DNA of 64,000 bases. Origin: Aspergillus flavus. Its lineage: Eukaryota > Ascomycota > Eurotiomycetes > Eurotiales > Aspergillaceae. Positions 44,315 through 54,577 of this stretch are shown here, one piece after another. Location: contig NC_092406.1 of the NCBI RefSeq assembly GCF_009017415.1, positions 3,100,001 through 3,164,000 on the forward strand. The letters are read 5' to 3'. A program made the position numbers and the translations under genes. The notes below the pieces were generated by a model, which worked only from the letters and a program-made list of their open reading frames with translations, was not told the DNA's origin and made no database searches. Position 1 is the stretch's first letter, and the number at the start of each line of letters is the position of its first letter.

Positions 44315-45171
44315 TTACGGGGATCCACTTTCCACTACACTAGTTTGCTGCCCACGCTTCCTCTTCCCGGACGAACTAGATTGAGCTCCCTCTGACCCGT
44401 CATGCGTCCATTCGCTAACCTCCCATTGTATCGTTGTTGACTGATCATCACTGACACCGAACCCACGTCTAGACTTCATCATGCGACCCAGTCGACTACC
44501 CTCAATCATCTCTTCAAACCACGGGATCCCAGCTACAGTGCCTTGTCTATAGGTCCTAGCGACACCCTTCGTGCCACCTGAAGAAGGAATGATAGTATGA
44601 GAAGGCGACAAAGGTTCTTGCGTTGTGCGAAGTGGCAGATCAGTCGACTGGTCTCCCCGTCTGCCTTCAGCTTCCACTTCTCCATCTTCATCCTCGGAAA
44701 GAAGACCCAGGTAGTCCAGCAATCGTTGGTCACCCCCCGAGAGACTCCCGATAGTCACCGACATGTAGTTCGCCTCTTCACTGGGAACATCAGTCCAATA
44801 TGAGAGTGGTGTTCCGCAAAATCCGCAGAACGCATGCTGTGTATGCGGGGCATGAGCGGGGGAGAAGATGCGCCGGATTGTCGCGCGCGACTCGTCGTCA
44901 AAATACGATTCGGTATGAGATTGATACCAGTCCAGAGGAACTCGAAGCCATGCGGTAAGAGGCGTTCCGTGGATTCTTCCTGTTTTAGGCGGGTATTTTT
45001 AGTGATACCGTTTCATGGTTTATGAGGTTGTATGCGAAAGAGTAACATACGGCTATCCCTACTACTGTCAAAGTAGATCTCTGCGCGCTCAGAGACATCC
45101 TCTGGTAGCTGTATAGCGTATTGATTGCGCCCACAATGACAGGAGCCGCGGAGGGGTTGGCGACTTGTCAT
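44315..45171 (-). CDS. GFA/CENP-V-type (glutathione-dependent formaldehyde-activating fold) protein
   Basis: Two exons (45171-45051 and 44979-44315) give 261 residues. The N-terminal LRGSCHCGRNQY holds the first zinc-binding CxC, and AFCGFCGTPLSYW the second CxxC. Both are hallmarks of the GFA/CENP-V fold (Mss4-like beta-tent). IRRIFSPAHAPHTQHAF lies between. After about residue 120 the sequence is Ser/Gly/Glu-rich and ends with a basic KRKRG motif that could be a nuclear signal. The family's name comes from a bacterial enzyme; many fungal members have no proven formaldehyde activity. It is divergent from the bHLH gene. Confidence 0.82.
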
Positions 45172-45864
45172 TGTGCTTGATGTGTAGGTTAAGTCTTGTA
45201 CAATGTGCTATGTTGGTAGTAGATATCTGATCAACGGTACCGTTGATTTAGTTAGCGGGTTTAATAGGTAGCACAAACTCGAAATCGAGGAGTTGAGAAT
45301 GGCCAATTGCTGTCAGAAAGAAAAGTCAGTTAACGACAGTTCCGGGTTACTCATGAATCTACTAGAAAGATTGAGTAGTGGCCTGAGGACGAGCAATTGA
45401 CATCGATGACGTAAGGTGCCAAGGCCACGGATCGAGAAGTCTTGGCAGCACTCGATCCGGCAACTAAATTAATTTCTCCGCACCTTTAGGTTACTTTGGG
45501 CGATTTCTTTTAGTGTGTGCTCAAGATTTGATTGTACGCCGAAGCATATAAAGTGGTCAGTCATGCAAGTCACTAGGTACGCTTAGAACTAATTCCCTCC
45601 AGGGGCTCTCACTCATTAATTGCTTCTTTACTTCCTTCCTTTCTTTCTTTCTTTTTCTTTTCCCTTCTCACCTGTCGTAATTTACATACGCTTTGAACGC
45701 TAGTTTTCTTCTCTTTTTCCATTCACATTCCTTTCCAGTTCCCCGGAACCCGCCATCTCTCTTGTACATTTTACCCACTCTTCCATCCGTCTATCACATG
45801 AAAATCTCTCCGACACACTTCCACAACTTATTTGACAACGACAACAACAACAACCACAACCATC
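45172..45864. other. Divergent promoter region (GFA / bHLH genes)
   Basis: 693 bases between two start codons facing away. A long pyrimidine-rich run (about 45620-45670, CTTT repeats) precedes the bHLH gene, as is common just upstream of transcription starts in filamentous fungi. An (ACA)n stretch (45840-45860) lies directly before the bHLH ATG. Confidence 0.55.
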
Positions 45865-46287
45865 ATGCCGTCTGCACAACCACCAGCATCCCTCGCTTCC
45901 AGCTCTTCTGAGACCTCGTGCTCTCCCGGTCCAGGAATTATTAACACGACCGACGACCGCAATGACCGTTCTTCATCTACCCCCACCGCTTCATCATCCA
46001 AGCATGCCGGCTCAAGCAGCGCCCAGGACAAGGAGAAACCGCGACTGACAGAGCAAGAAAAGAAGAACAATCACATTGCATCCGAACAAAAGCGCCGTGC
46101 AGCAATTCGCGAGGGCTTCGATCGCCTGACGGAGCTAGTTCCGGGCCTGGAAGGCCAGGGCCGAAGCGAAAGCATTGTGCTGAGAAAGACGGTGGATTTC
46201 ATTCACATGCAACTGCAGGAGAGACAGGAACTCATAGCTGAAATTGAGCGCAGAGGTGGTCGCATTGACGATACGTTTCGGTCGTGA
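45865..46287 (+). CDS. bHLH transcription factor (Ino4-like)
   Basis: A single exon of 140 residues. The ATG at 45865 (MPSAQPP) was chosen over an upstream in-frame TTG in the ACA repeat. About 65 Ser-rich residues lead to a basic-helix-loop-helix domain: EKKNNHIASEQKRRAAIREG (basic region with the His/Glu/Arg pattern used for CACGTG-type E-boxes), helix 1 FDRLTELVPGL, a loop, and helix 2 SESIVLRKTVDFIHMQLQER. There is no leucine zipper beyond helix 2. Size and layout resemble yeast Ino4, which pairs with Ino2 for phospholipid genes; the role in filamentous fungi is not clear. It likely acts as a dimer partner. Confidence 0.85.
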   Translation: MPSAQPPASLASSSSETSCSPGPGIINTTDDRNDRSSSTPTASSSKHAGSSSAQDKEKPRLTEQEKKNNHIASEQKRRAAIREGFDRLTELVPGLEGQGRSESIVLRKTVDFIHMQLQERQELIAEIERRGGRIDDTFRS

Positions 46288-47364
46288 CATCGGCGCAGCC
46301 GCCGGAGTTTACATCCTCAGCCGAGGTTCGATCGGGCATGAAATATGATGATGTTGACGACTTGATTTACGGAGTTGTGCGGATGGACGCAATACCCTAC
46401 GCTTGGTACTATTATCTCAGATGCCATTCAATGCAAAAGAAAGGAGGCATCAATTACTTCCCATTTATAAATTTTATTTTTCGAGCCACGGTTGAGCTCG
46501 CTGGCTTGTCATATTGCGTCCGTCTGGATTATATCGTGTCTACGTTTCTATTTATGTTTCTATATTTTTCTTTATCCTCCGCTATATGCTCATTGTACAT
46601 CAGTTTTGGTTTGACAAGGCGCTTTCTAAGGTGTTCGGGTGCTAGGTTTGTAATGAGAACAAGGATAGGGGACGGTTATGTTTATTGTCATTTACCGCTT
46701 TACAAGTACAATATCAGCTTTGTCCTACCTTTATGTGTAGGCTGGCTTGAAAAAATATATATATGATATACTCGTGTAACTCTTCCGAAGTGGATATGAA
46801 AGAGCAGGCGGGGGAGACAGAGGATCGATCAATATCGGACATATCTATAGCCATGGACATTAGAGAATATCGACCCACTACCAGAAAACTCCTAGCAAAC
46901 GAAACGATGGATACGTATTACCACAATATGTGTCTTCAAACTTGTTTGGCCCGGGACTTCAAATGGCTCATCAGTGCAATCGCAATAGGAACATATATTG
47001 CTTCTGACTGATTTATGTACGGTGACATTTCCTGATTGTTATTATGAAGCAGCATTGCTGCCTGCGGGTATCTTGCTTCTTTATTCGATTCAATACTCCT
47101 TACTTTATACTCAATCCATGGATGCCATCGTCATCCTTATCATGGCTCTGGGTACATGTACCAGAGTACCGGATCTTACATCCGCTTGGCACACGTTCTA
47201 GAAGATATGGACACAAGCAAAAGAAGAAAAAAGAATAACACAGGAAACCAGAAAACATAGTCTGAGTTACACACCCAGAATCTCCTATACTTATCATTCA
47301 TACAATCGTTCTTTTGGATTATTCATGCATGGCTAACAGCTCATCAAACAGCAAATATACATGG
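46288..47364. other. Intergenic: 3' flank of the bHLH gene and upstream DNA of the Maf gene
   Basis: The 160-codon plus frame overlapping the bHLH stop starts at GTG and encodes Phe/Tyr/Leu-rich sequence typical of translated AT-rich UTR, so it was not accepted. No other gene is supported. Confidence 0.5.
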
Positions 47365-47367
47365 ATA

Positions 47368-47608
47368 GTCCGACACCACCACAGACACTCCGGAAAACCC
47401 GCAAGAAAAAGCAAACCACCTTATCGACAGATTCTGCCACGATTCACCGCCCATCTATCAAGATCCAGAAACCGAAAAGATACGAGTCCTATTCGAACAA
47501 TTCGACCGCGCATCCAGAAAGCTCCCCGGACACGTTCAACTATATAAACACGTCCGGAACCTGATATACAATACGCTTCAAGAAGAACAAGGACAGGGAA
47601 CACAATAA
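47368..47608 (+). CDS. Unresolved 3' exon of a possible small gene
   Basis: After an acceptor-like GGATAG, a frame of about 79 codons runs to TAA at 47606-47608. It has globular-protein composition (ENPQEKANHLIDRF ... YQDPETEKIRVLFEQFDRA ... HVQLYKHVRNLIYNTLQEE). It has no ATG, so a first exon with a start must lie upstream; a CTAAC branch-point-like sequence at 47332 supports an intron. It ends 6 bases before the Maf start codon. Alternatively it is a leader peptide frame of the Maf mRNA. A competing ATG frame (47361-47564) is Lys/Thr/Ser-rich and looks less real. Confidence 0.35.
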
Positions 47609-47614
47609 ACCTAA

Positions 47615-48445
47615 ATGTCCGACTCAAAAGCCGCTCTCCTCTCGCAATCCGAACCCATCGACCCCCCACCAGCCTACGATGCAACAGACAACAAGCCACC
47701 AGCACGCACACCCCTCCCCCGCCCACCACCGCTCTCCCTCCCGGTGCTCAACGAGCTCCGCAGCAAGCGAGTCATCCTCGCCTCCCAATCCCCACGCCGC
47801 AGACAAATCATGTCCCACCTCGGCCTGCCTAATCTAGAGATCATCCCGTCCAACGCAGAAGAGGATTTCCCTAAGACAATGGAGCCATTTGAGTACGTGC
47901 TTGCCACGGCTACGAAGAAGGCGCAAGCGGTCTACGAACAGGAGATCATGAATGAGGAGAAGGGCGAGCCGGCGCTGATTCTCGCGGCGGACACCATCGT
48001 CGTGGATTCGGCTACTGGGACGATTCTTGAGAAGCCGCGCTCCGAGGCGCAGCATCTTGCCATGTTGAAGTCGTTACGGGATAACCGTGACCATAAGGTG
48101 TTTACGGCCATGGCGGCTATGGCGCCGTTGGTTAGTGCGCGGCAGCCGGGGTATGCGCTTGAGACGGCGCTGGAGGAGACGAGGGTGCGGTTTGATGGGG
48201 AGGTTACGGATGAGCTGATCTTGGCTTATGTGCGGACTAGGGAGGGGGCGGATAAGGCTGGTGGGTATGGGTTGCAGGGGTTGGGGTCGATTTTGGTAGA
48301 GAGTATCGAGGGGAGCTGGGATAATGTGGTGGGGTTGCCGTTGAAGTCGGCTTTGAAGTTGATTGAGACGGTGGTTGAGAAGGCTGATGATGATGATCGG
48401 CTGTCGGGTGGTCTTGAGGAAGAACTGGAAGAGGAGAGCGATTAG
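47615..48445 (+). CDS. Maf family nucleoside triphosphate pyrophosphatase
   Basis: A single exon of 276 residues. After a Pro-rich, disordered N-terminus of about 45 residues comes the Maf/ITPase-type domain: RVILASQSPRRRQIMSHLGL (the phosphate-binding SxSPRR motif), ILAADTIV with the catalytic Asp, EKPRSEAQHLAMLKSL, and GGYGLQGLGSILVESIEGSWDNVVGLPL. Maf proteins hydrolyse dTTP, UTP or modified pyrimidine nucleotides to monophosphates, a house-cleaning role. Core motifs are all present. The C-terminal acidic tail (DDDDRLSGGLEEELEEESD) is an extension. Confidence 0.92.
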   Translation: MSDSKAALLSQSEPIDPPPAYDATDNKPPARTPLPRPPPLSLPVLNELRSKRVILASQSPRRRQIMSHLGLPNLEIIPSNAEEDFPKTMEPFEYVLATATKKAQAVYEQEIMNEEKGEPALILAADTIVVDSATGTILEKPRSEAQHLAMLKSLRDNRDHKVFTAMAAMAPLVSARQPGYALETALEETRVRFDGEVTDELILAYVRTREGADKAGGYGLQGLGSILVESIEGSWDNVVGLPLKSALKLIETVVEKADDDDRLSGGLEEELEEESD

Positions 48446-48735
48446 GTTGGAGGGACGTAATTTGCTTGCATACGGCATAAACGCTGGTCGTTTGTAATTT
48501 TTGAGGGTTATTGAAGATCGTATAGAAAGGATTTAGAAAAAAGAAAAAAAAAAAAAAAAAATTTCCAACAGTATCCATTCGAACAGTTACATATCTTTTA
48601 GCTCAATACCAAGAGCGCCAACCAGCTGGACTGGCTTACTTTAACAGAAACAGCATGTACATAGGCAAAACGCCTGAACGGAAGGAAAGTTCAAAAAGAA
48701 AGTAATGAGAAACAGGGATATATCAATGCAACGAT
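48446..48735. other. Short convergent stretch with an A-rich tract
   Basis: Between the converging Maf and SDH4 genes, about 290 bases hold an A-rich run (about 48536-48561, interrupted by a few G) and no gene. Confidence 0.5.
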
Positions 48736-49562
48736 CTATGCCTTCCACACCCTCTTGAAGGCCTCTGTTACACCAACGTCGTTCGTCTCGAACTCATACA
48801 GACCGACGGCAGTGGTAAGAGTGAATGCGCGCAGGAGCCAGTTGCAAAATGTGGCAGTCTTGGGGACACGGCGAGTGGGGAAGTAGTCAATGATGGCAGC
48901 CCTGCATGGTGTGAGGATCGATTGGAATCAAAACTTCATATCAGGTAAATGAACGTACTGGAATCCAATGTGGGAGTGGAGAACGATGAAAGAGCAGAGG
49001 ACTGCGTCCATGACCGGATTAAGAGAGCCAGCAGCGAAGGGGGCAATGGTGAGAGGGACAAGACCGGCGGAGATGGCTCTGTTCAGTCATTAGTTCGATG
49101 TCCTGTCAGGTTCATGAAACCGAGCTTTATTTACACACCTTTCAAAGGTCCAGTGGTAGCTTCCCTCCGAGGGGTGAGGGGTGGGGATGGGAGCAGGGTC
49201 GTTCACTACGTAATTGACCGGTTAGTTCCACTGTATCTCTGCAGCAAACAGGCAGCTCGATTTGAGTATTTCAGGAGTCGGTGATGGACGTACTCGTTCC
49301 CTGAATGGTCTCTGTTCGTACTCGTTAGCATCTCTTTCCTTGAACATCTAGATGACCAAGACCCATAACTGATGTTACGGTTCCGACTAGATCATATTCA
49401 GAGTCACTCACGAGGCAGAGGAGGCAGGATCTGCTTCTTCGCGGAGGCATGGAAGGCCACAACCTGCGACACGCCGGCGCCATTTCTGGTCGCGAATGGC
49501 GAGCGGAAAGCAGAGAGGCAGGACTGCCGGAGGAGGGAAGACTGGCGGGCGATTGAGGCCAT
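48736..49562 (-). CDS. SDH4: Succinate dehydrogenase membrane anchor subunit (CybS)
   Basis: Five exons (49562-49412, 49311-49294, 49205-49139, 49078-48959, 48901-48736) give 173 residues; the second exon is only 18 nt. An N-terminal mitochondrial presequence (MASIARQSSLLRQSCLSAFR) is followed by HPSEGSYHWTFERAISAGL, SFIVLHSHIGFQAAIIDYFP and ETNDVGVTEAFKRVW. These match the CybS family, including the His-rich HSHIGF helix near the haem/quinone site and the VGLTE-type C-terminus. Three transmembrane helices are visible. The product anchors SDH1/SDH2 in the inner membrane as part of complex II and helps form the ubiquinone site. All phases agree, so the gene appears intact. Confidence 0.92.
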
Positions 49563-50021
49563 TGTGAGGGTGTTGAAATGCAAGACGTTGGGTATATTCT
49601 CTGCGACTCAACGCTGCACGAGGCAAAGCAACAAGATGAAGTCGTTCAAGTTCGTCAGGATGGAACCTCGGAAGTCCAATCGGGAATGCGGTCATCCTAT
49701 TGCGGCGCAGCTGATTGGCCCGCCTCTCTCCGCCCAGCCGAAAATGGCCGACGTTCCGGCAAATAATATTAATCGGCTATACAGACGGAAAACATGAAAT
49801 GGATGTCTCCCTTACAGCCTTTTTGGGGTTGTCGCGCGTCGCTTACATTTACTGCTATTATTGCCCTGTTTATTAGATTGGAATTACCAGAACTTGTACC
49901 ATTTTTCTTGAAGATTCATTATATTTTCAATAATATCCATTATAACATCAGTTTACCGAGGTTCACAAATAACGCCTCTCTGCAAAATGAACTATATACT
50001 ATGCAATGAAAGATGAACAGC
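49563..50021. other. Intergenic: SDH4 promoter and 3' flank of the reductase
   Basis: No supported gene. The stretch nearest SDH4 (49575-49790) is GC-richer and holds an ATTGG (reverse CCAAT) near 49712; the rest is AT-rich 3' flank. Confidence 0.5.
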
Positions 50022-51056
50022 TTAGAACTTCAGGACAGCTTTGCCCTTGTTCTTTCCGTGGAAGATACCAAGTAGAGCGTCGGCCGAATTGTCAATGCCA
50101 ACGGTCTCGTGGGTCAGAGCTTTGAACGAACCGTCCTTGATCCACTTCTGAACGTTCTCCTGGTGCTCCTTAGTGTACTTGTCACCCATGCCGGCATCAC
50201 CAACAATGAAGCCACGCATAGTCAGGCGCTTAGTCAAGACGTATTGGATGTTCTTGATGGGGTAAGGGGCCGAGTTGTACTGCGAGATCATACCGCAAAC
50301 GACGACACGGCCAAAGTTGTTCATGGCATCCAAAGCAGCTTCCAGGTGCTCACCTCCGACGTTCTCATAATAGATATCAATACCCTCTGGGGCCAAGCGG
50401 GCCAGCGCATCGGCGGGCTTCTCATTCTTGTAGTTGAAACCACCGTCGAAGTTCAGCTCCTTTGTGATATATTCCAGCTTGTCGTCCGATCCGACACTGC
50501 CGATGACCTTGAGGCCTTCATGCTTAGCGAGCTGTCCGACCAGCTGACCGACGGCACCGCTGGCAGCAGAAACGAAGATGGTCTCGCCCTTCTTGGGCTT
50601 GCCGATTTCGTACAGGGATGAATAAGCGGTCAGACCGGGCATACCAAGGGCACCCAGGAAGACACGGATATCCTCAATGCCCAAGGGGTTTTCGAGAGGG
50701 CGAATGCGGACGATCGACTGTTCGTCCAGGACAATATACTCCTGGATGGGGACGAATCCAATGACCAAATCGCCTTCCTTGTACTTGGAGTTGTTGGAGC
50801 GGAGGACCTTGGCGATGGAGCTGCTATCGATGGGTTTGTCCATGGCGAAGGCAGGAGAGTAGGACTTCACCTCAGCGGGGCGCATACGGCCACGCATGTA
50901 GGGGTCAAGGCTAGTGTAAAGAGACTGCAGGACAACACCATTGGCAGGAGCGGGAGAGTTAGGGTCGACCGATACGGGCTCGACAACAATGTCCTGTCCA
51001 GGGACAGGATATCCCTGAGGGATCTTCTTGAACACGAGAGCCTTGTTCTGGGACAT
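50022..51056 (-). CDS. NADP-dependent medium-chain reductase (PTGR1/LTB4DH type)
   Basis: A single exon of 344 residues. MSQNKALVFKKIPQGYPVPG opens the GroES-like domain (LYTSLDPYMRGRM); the Rossmann part has ETIFVSAASGAVGQLVGQLA, a GSVGSDDKLEYI basic pocket for NADPH, and EGIDIYYENVGGEHLEAALD ... GRVVVCGMISQYN. No zinc ligands are present, as expected for the zinc-free leukotriene B4 dehydrogenase/alkenal reductase branch of the MDR superfamily. Such enzymes reduce activated double bonds of enals and enones, often in detoxification. The exact substrate is unknown. Confidence 0.9.
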   Translation of the reverse strand: MSQNKALVFKKIPQGYPVPGQDIVVEPVSVDPNSPAPANGVVLQSLYTSLDPYMRGRMRPAEVKSYSPAFAMDKPIDSSSIAKVLRSNNSKYKEGDLVIGFVPIQEYIVLDEQSIVRIRPLENPLGIEDIRVFLGALGMPGLTAYSSLYEIGKPKKGETIFVSAASGAVGQLVGQLAKHEGLKVIGSVGSDDKLEYITKELNFDGGFNYKNEKPADALARLAPEGIDIYYENVGGEHLEAALDAMNNFGRVVVCGMISQYNSAPYPIKNIQYVLTKRLTMRGFIVGDAGMGDKYTKEHQENVQKWIKDGSFKALTHETVGIDNSADALLGIFHGKNKGKAVLKF

Positions 51057-51712
51057 AGTGAAGATAAGGTATGGGTATGAATGAATAGGTAGATTAAGAG
51101 AGGATAATCACAACAAGAAACTTATGTTGGGTATAGATAAATATGGCTACATAGACTAGAGCTATACGGAGTAGGGCTCCTTTTATAGGTGAGCAGAGGT
51201 CACCACCACCCCCCCAAACAAAGCGGGGCAGTTCCAATCTCCTCGTATGACGATTATAAAGCAACTAGGATCACTCCCAAACGCGGCAGAAGCTTCTCGA
51301 GAGGCAAAAGATGGGGAAGAGATTTGGCCGATCCCACCGAGGCAAAGGTTCCGGAAACAGCAAAGTGGGTTGACAAAGTATGGGTGGCGTGAACTTGAAG
51401 AGCAGTTGGGTGGATCTCTACATTATTCAGACTTCTTTGGAGGCACGGAAGAGCCTAACCTTCTGGGCAAAACAACCGGAGCTTGCTGGTGATCACAAAT
51501 CAGGAAATGAGAAAAGTCTCCATTGCGCGCTCGGAGATGTTGCTGAAAGTTGCTACGCGAGGTTCACTAATCAATCGTCCTTACGCAGTGGTACATTCAT
51601 TCTTCCTCAGATAAGAAGGGGTGGTGTAGTCCAAGTCAAGAAGTACACTATGGTAGATACATAACTTCTATGCAACTATGAGTGAGCACAACATGAAGTC
51701 ATGGAATGATCA

Positions 51713-51745
51713 TTTTATTTTATTTTATTTTTATTTTTATTTTTT
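51713..51745. repeat. (TTTTA)n low-complexity repeat
   Basis: Repeated ATTTT units with slight length variation, in the divergent intergenic region. Confidence 0.75.
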
Positions 51746-52052
51746 CTTAATCTTAAATGTTTTAACTTTCCTACATCCGATGCTTAGTCAGCACATATTT
51801 ATAATCGGTTGAACAACGGTTGAAAAAAATCCTGAGACATCCATGAGCATAATTCCTGATGAGTTAAACAAGCATTGCATAGAATGACTTGATACCTCGG
51901 CGGTCCATAGGCTCATTATGTCTTCTAGAATATCAATCAATGATCGCGACTAGTCTCATCCTCTCTCCTGACGCCGTACTTTAATGATCCTTCGTTCTGA
52001 TCGACTTGAACACACAATACACTGCCTGAGGCCATCAACATGGGACCGTGAT

Positions 52053-52095
52053 ACAGTACGGAGTACTGTACATCCAGTATGGATGTACATACTGA
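52053..52095. repeat. Two adjacent inverted repeats
   Basis: ACAGTAC-GGA-GTACTGT and, just after it and overlapping at its end, GTACATCC-AGTAT-GGATGTAC. Both arms are perfect (7 and 8 bp). They lie about 450-500 bases upstream of the Mss116 start. They could be binding sites for dimeric regulators or a piece of a small mobile element. Confidence 0.65.
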
Positions 52096-52547
52096 CTTCC
52101 TTCTTTAACTTGCCTGTCGAGCTTTTCACCTGGGATCTGAAAACAATGTGTGTATTTCTATGATGACTATAGCTATACTACAACCTAGATCTCAATATTA
52201 CTCTAAGCGATGAACAAGCGAGATTGGTTGTTTTGATATGTATGTACCTTGAAAATTAAATACTACCTCCAGGTACTCCGGATTGTTGTTGTTCCTTGTC
52301 GGGACGAAATCCTTCCCTTCTGAGTGGCTGATCAAGATCCCTTCCGACTTGGACAATTTTCTGCCGGACATTTTTTCTTTTGTCGCCTCTTGCCAAAACA
52401 GCCATCTTTTTCCATCCATCCCGATCTCTCTTTTATCCATCATTTGGATTTTTTAAAAACTTTTTCTCAGTAGTTTCATCTTGCTGGATAGTCGTTTTTT
52501 GTTTTGAGTTCTCTGATCACCTTTTCCCATCTCCCTTTGCTCCCATC

Positions 52548-54577
52548 ATGTTGGGCGCTTTCCGCCGCAACGGCGTTGCCCATGCGCTGCGCGCTTCTGC
52601 TCCACGATCTCTTTCGGCCAGAGTGACACCCCAGCAGCTACAATGGCGTCCACCGGTCTTCTCTGCAGTCTCGCATGTGCCCCGCTCGCTTTTCCATGCA
52701 TCTCGAGTCTCTTTCACTGCCGTTGCGGAAGCTCAGGCCCAGAATGCTGAGGTTGACCAGGATGGTCGTCTGACCGATTTTAAGCAGCTGGCGGATCAGG
52801 GATTGGTTGACCCCATCATTATTCGTACCATTAACAAGAACATGGGCATTAAGACGATGACGGATGTTCAGAGCATGACAATTCAAGAAACTCTGCAAGG
52901 GCACGACGTGTTAGTTTGACTTTCGTCCGTAATGTGTTCTTTGATGCTGACGTTTATGCTCTCTTCAGATTGGCTCAAGCAAAGACTGGAACTGGAAAAA
53001 CACTTGCCTTCCTCCTCCCCGTAGTGCAAAACATCTTGAAGGATCCAACCGTCAAAAAACGTTCTTACAGGCGTTCAGGCTCAGGGGCCTCGTCGGCAGA
53101 TATCCGTGCCATCGTTATTTCCCCAACCCGTGAACTTGCGGAGCAGATCGCTACAGAAGCGAGAAAGATAGCGTCTGGTACCGGGATTGTGGTGCAATCG
53201 GCCGTCGGTGGCACTCGTAAGACTGAAGGCCTGCGTCGGATCCAGAGAGAAGGCTGTCACTTGTTGGTTGGTACGCCTGGCCGGCTCAAGGATATTCTTT
53301 CCGATCCGGAGAGTGGGGTTGAGGCTCCTAAGTTGTCCAGCTTTGTTCTCGATGAGGCAGATCGCTTGCTAGATGATGGTTTCGCTCCTGAGATTTTCGA
53401 CATCCAACGCCTACTCCCTGACCCGATGAAAGTCGACCGTCAGACGCTCATGTTCTCGGCTACTGTCCCGAAGGAAGTCTTGTCCATGGTTCACCAAACC
53501 ATGAAACCCGATTTCAGAACTGTCCAAACTGTCAAGGATGATGAAGTGCCTACTCATTTCGCTGTTCCTCAGAAGGTTGTTACGCTCGATGGCTTCCAGA
53601 ATGCCCTGCCCGCTATTCTCGAGCTGGCTAAGAATTATCAAGCACACATGGCTAACGACCGCAATGCTCGGCCTTTCAAGGCCATTGTTTACTTTAACTC
53701 CACCATGCAAGTGAATTTGGCCCATCAAGTCTTCAAAAAGTTGCTCAACAACCCCGATGACCGCCGGAGTGGCCATCCTTTGAACAGAATGCACATAATG
53801 GAGCTCCACTCGCGTCTGAGCCAAAGTCGGAGAACGCTTACTTCCGACTTCTTCCGGAACAGCCGTTCTGGTATTCTTTTCTCATCCGACGTGACGGCGA
53901 GAGGCTTGGATTTCCCGGACGTCACTCATGTCATCCAGGTTGGAGCTCCTCGTGCCCGTGACACCTACATTCACCGTATCGGACGTACTGGGCGAGCAAA
54001 CAAGGAAGGCGAGGGATGGCTTCTCCTCCATCCTGGAGAAAACGGTTGGGTCCAGAAAAAGTTGGGAGACCTTCCTATCGAGAAAGACCACTCGTTGGCC
54101 ACGGCCGTCACGAATATGCGCCAGGAAGTGGGCGATGAGGTTTCCCCGTCCGCTGCGGAGTCTGTGGCGCAAGTCAAAGCTGCTATGGAGCAGGTCCCCG
54201 AAGACATCCGGGAACACGCATTCAAGTCTCAATTGGGCGGTCTGCTATCGATCTTCTCCCGTCCGAGAGATATGGTTCTCGCCATGAACGAGCTCGCTGT
54301 GCATGGGTATTACCTGCCTGGGCCACCAGCGATTTCCCCTGGCATGGCCCAGAACCTCGGCGTGGCCGACGTAAGGGAAGCAAATATTTCCGGGCGTCGT
54401 TTTGGCTCCCCTAGAAGCCCGCGTGGACCATCCCGTGATTCATCTCGCGGTGCCAGCCACTTCAGGGGTGGCCGTGACAGGGGTGGCCGTGACTACCGCG
54501 AAGGCAACCGCGAAGAGCGCAGATACGACTCCAACCGCCGCGGTTCTAACCGCTGGGACAACAGAGACCGCTATTGA
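52548..54577 (+). CDS. MSS116: Mitochondrial DEAD-box RNA helicase Mss116
   Basis: Two exons (52548-52909, 52969-54577) give 656 residues. The first about 60 residues are Arg/Ser/Ala-rich without acidic residues, like a mitochondrial presequence. Motifs: AQAKTGTGKT (I), SPTRELAEQ (Ia), TPGRL (Ib), LDEADRLLDDGF (II), MFSATVP (III), SSDVTARGLDFPDV (V) and HRIGRTGRA (VI). The C-terminus is Arg/Gly/Asp-rich (SHFRGGRDRGGRDYREG). This matches the Mss116/Cyt-19 group, general RNA chaperones for splicing of mitochondrial group I and II introns. The intron must be cut after GT in GACGT|GTTAGT to join GHDV to LAQAKT. Confidence 0.92.

Larger units (their letters stand above)
51057..52547. promoter_or_regulatory. 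Divergent intergenic region (reductase / Mss116)
   Basis: About 1.5 kb between start codons facing away; no supported gene. Two TACGGAGTA copies (51165-51173, 52057-52065), the second inside a pair of hairpins, plus a (TTTTA)n stretch at 51713-51745. Plus-strand frames around 51189-51664 are not backed by any motif. Confidence 0.5.

Noticed and set aside
46284..46766. 160-codon plus-strand frame overlapping the bHLH stop
   Set aside because: It begins at GTG, not ATG, and is Phe/Tyr/Leu-rich as expected of translated AT-rich 3' UTR. No motif.
47361..47564. 67-codon ATG frame in the Maf upstream region
   Set aside because: Low-complexity Lys/Thr/Ser peptide; the alternative frame of the same DNA looks more protein-like.
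48536..48561. A-rich tract as a retroposon tail
   Set aside because: Short and interrupted, lying where the Maf 3' UTR is expected; no sign of insertion.
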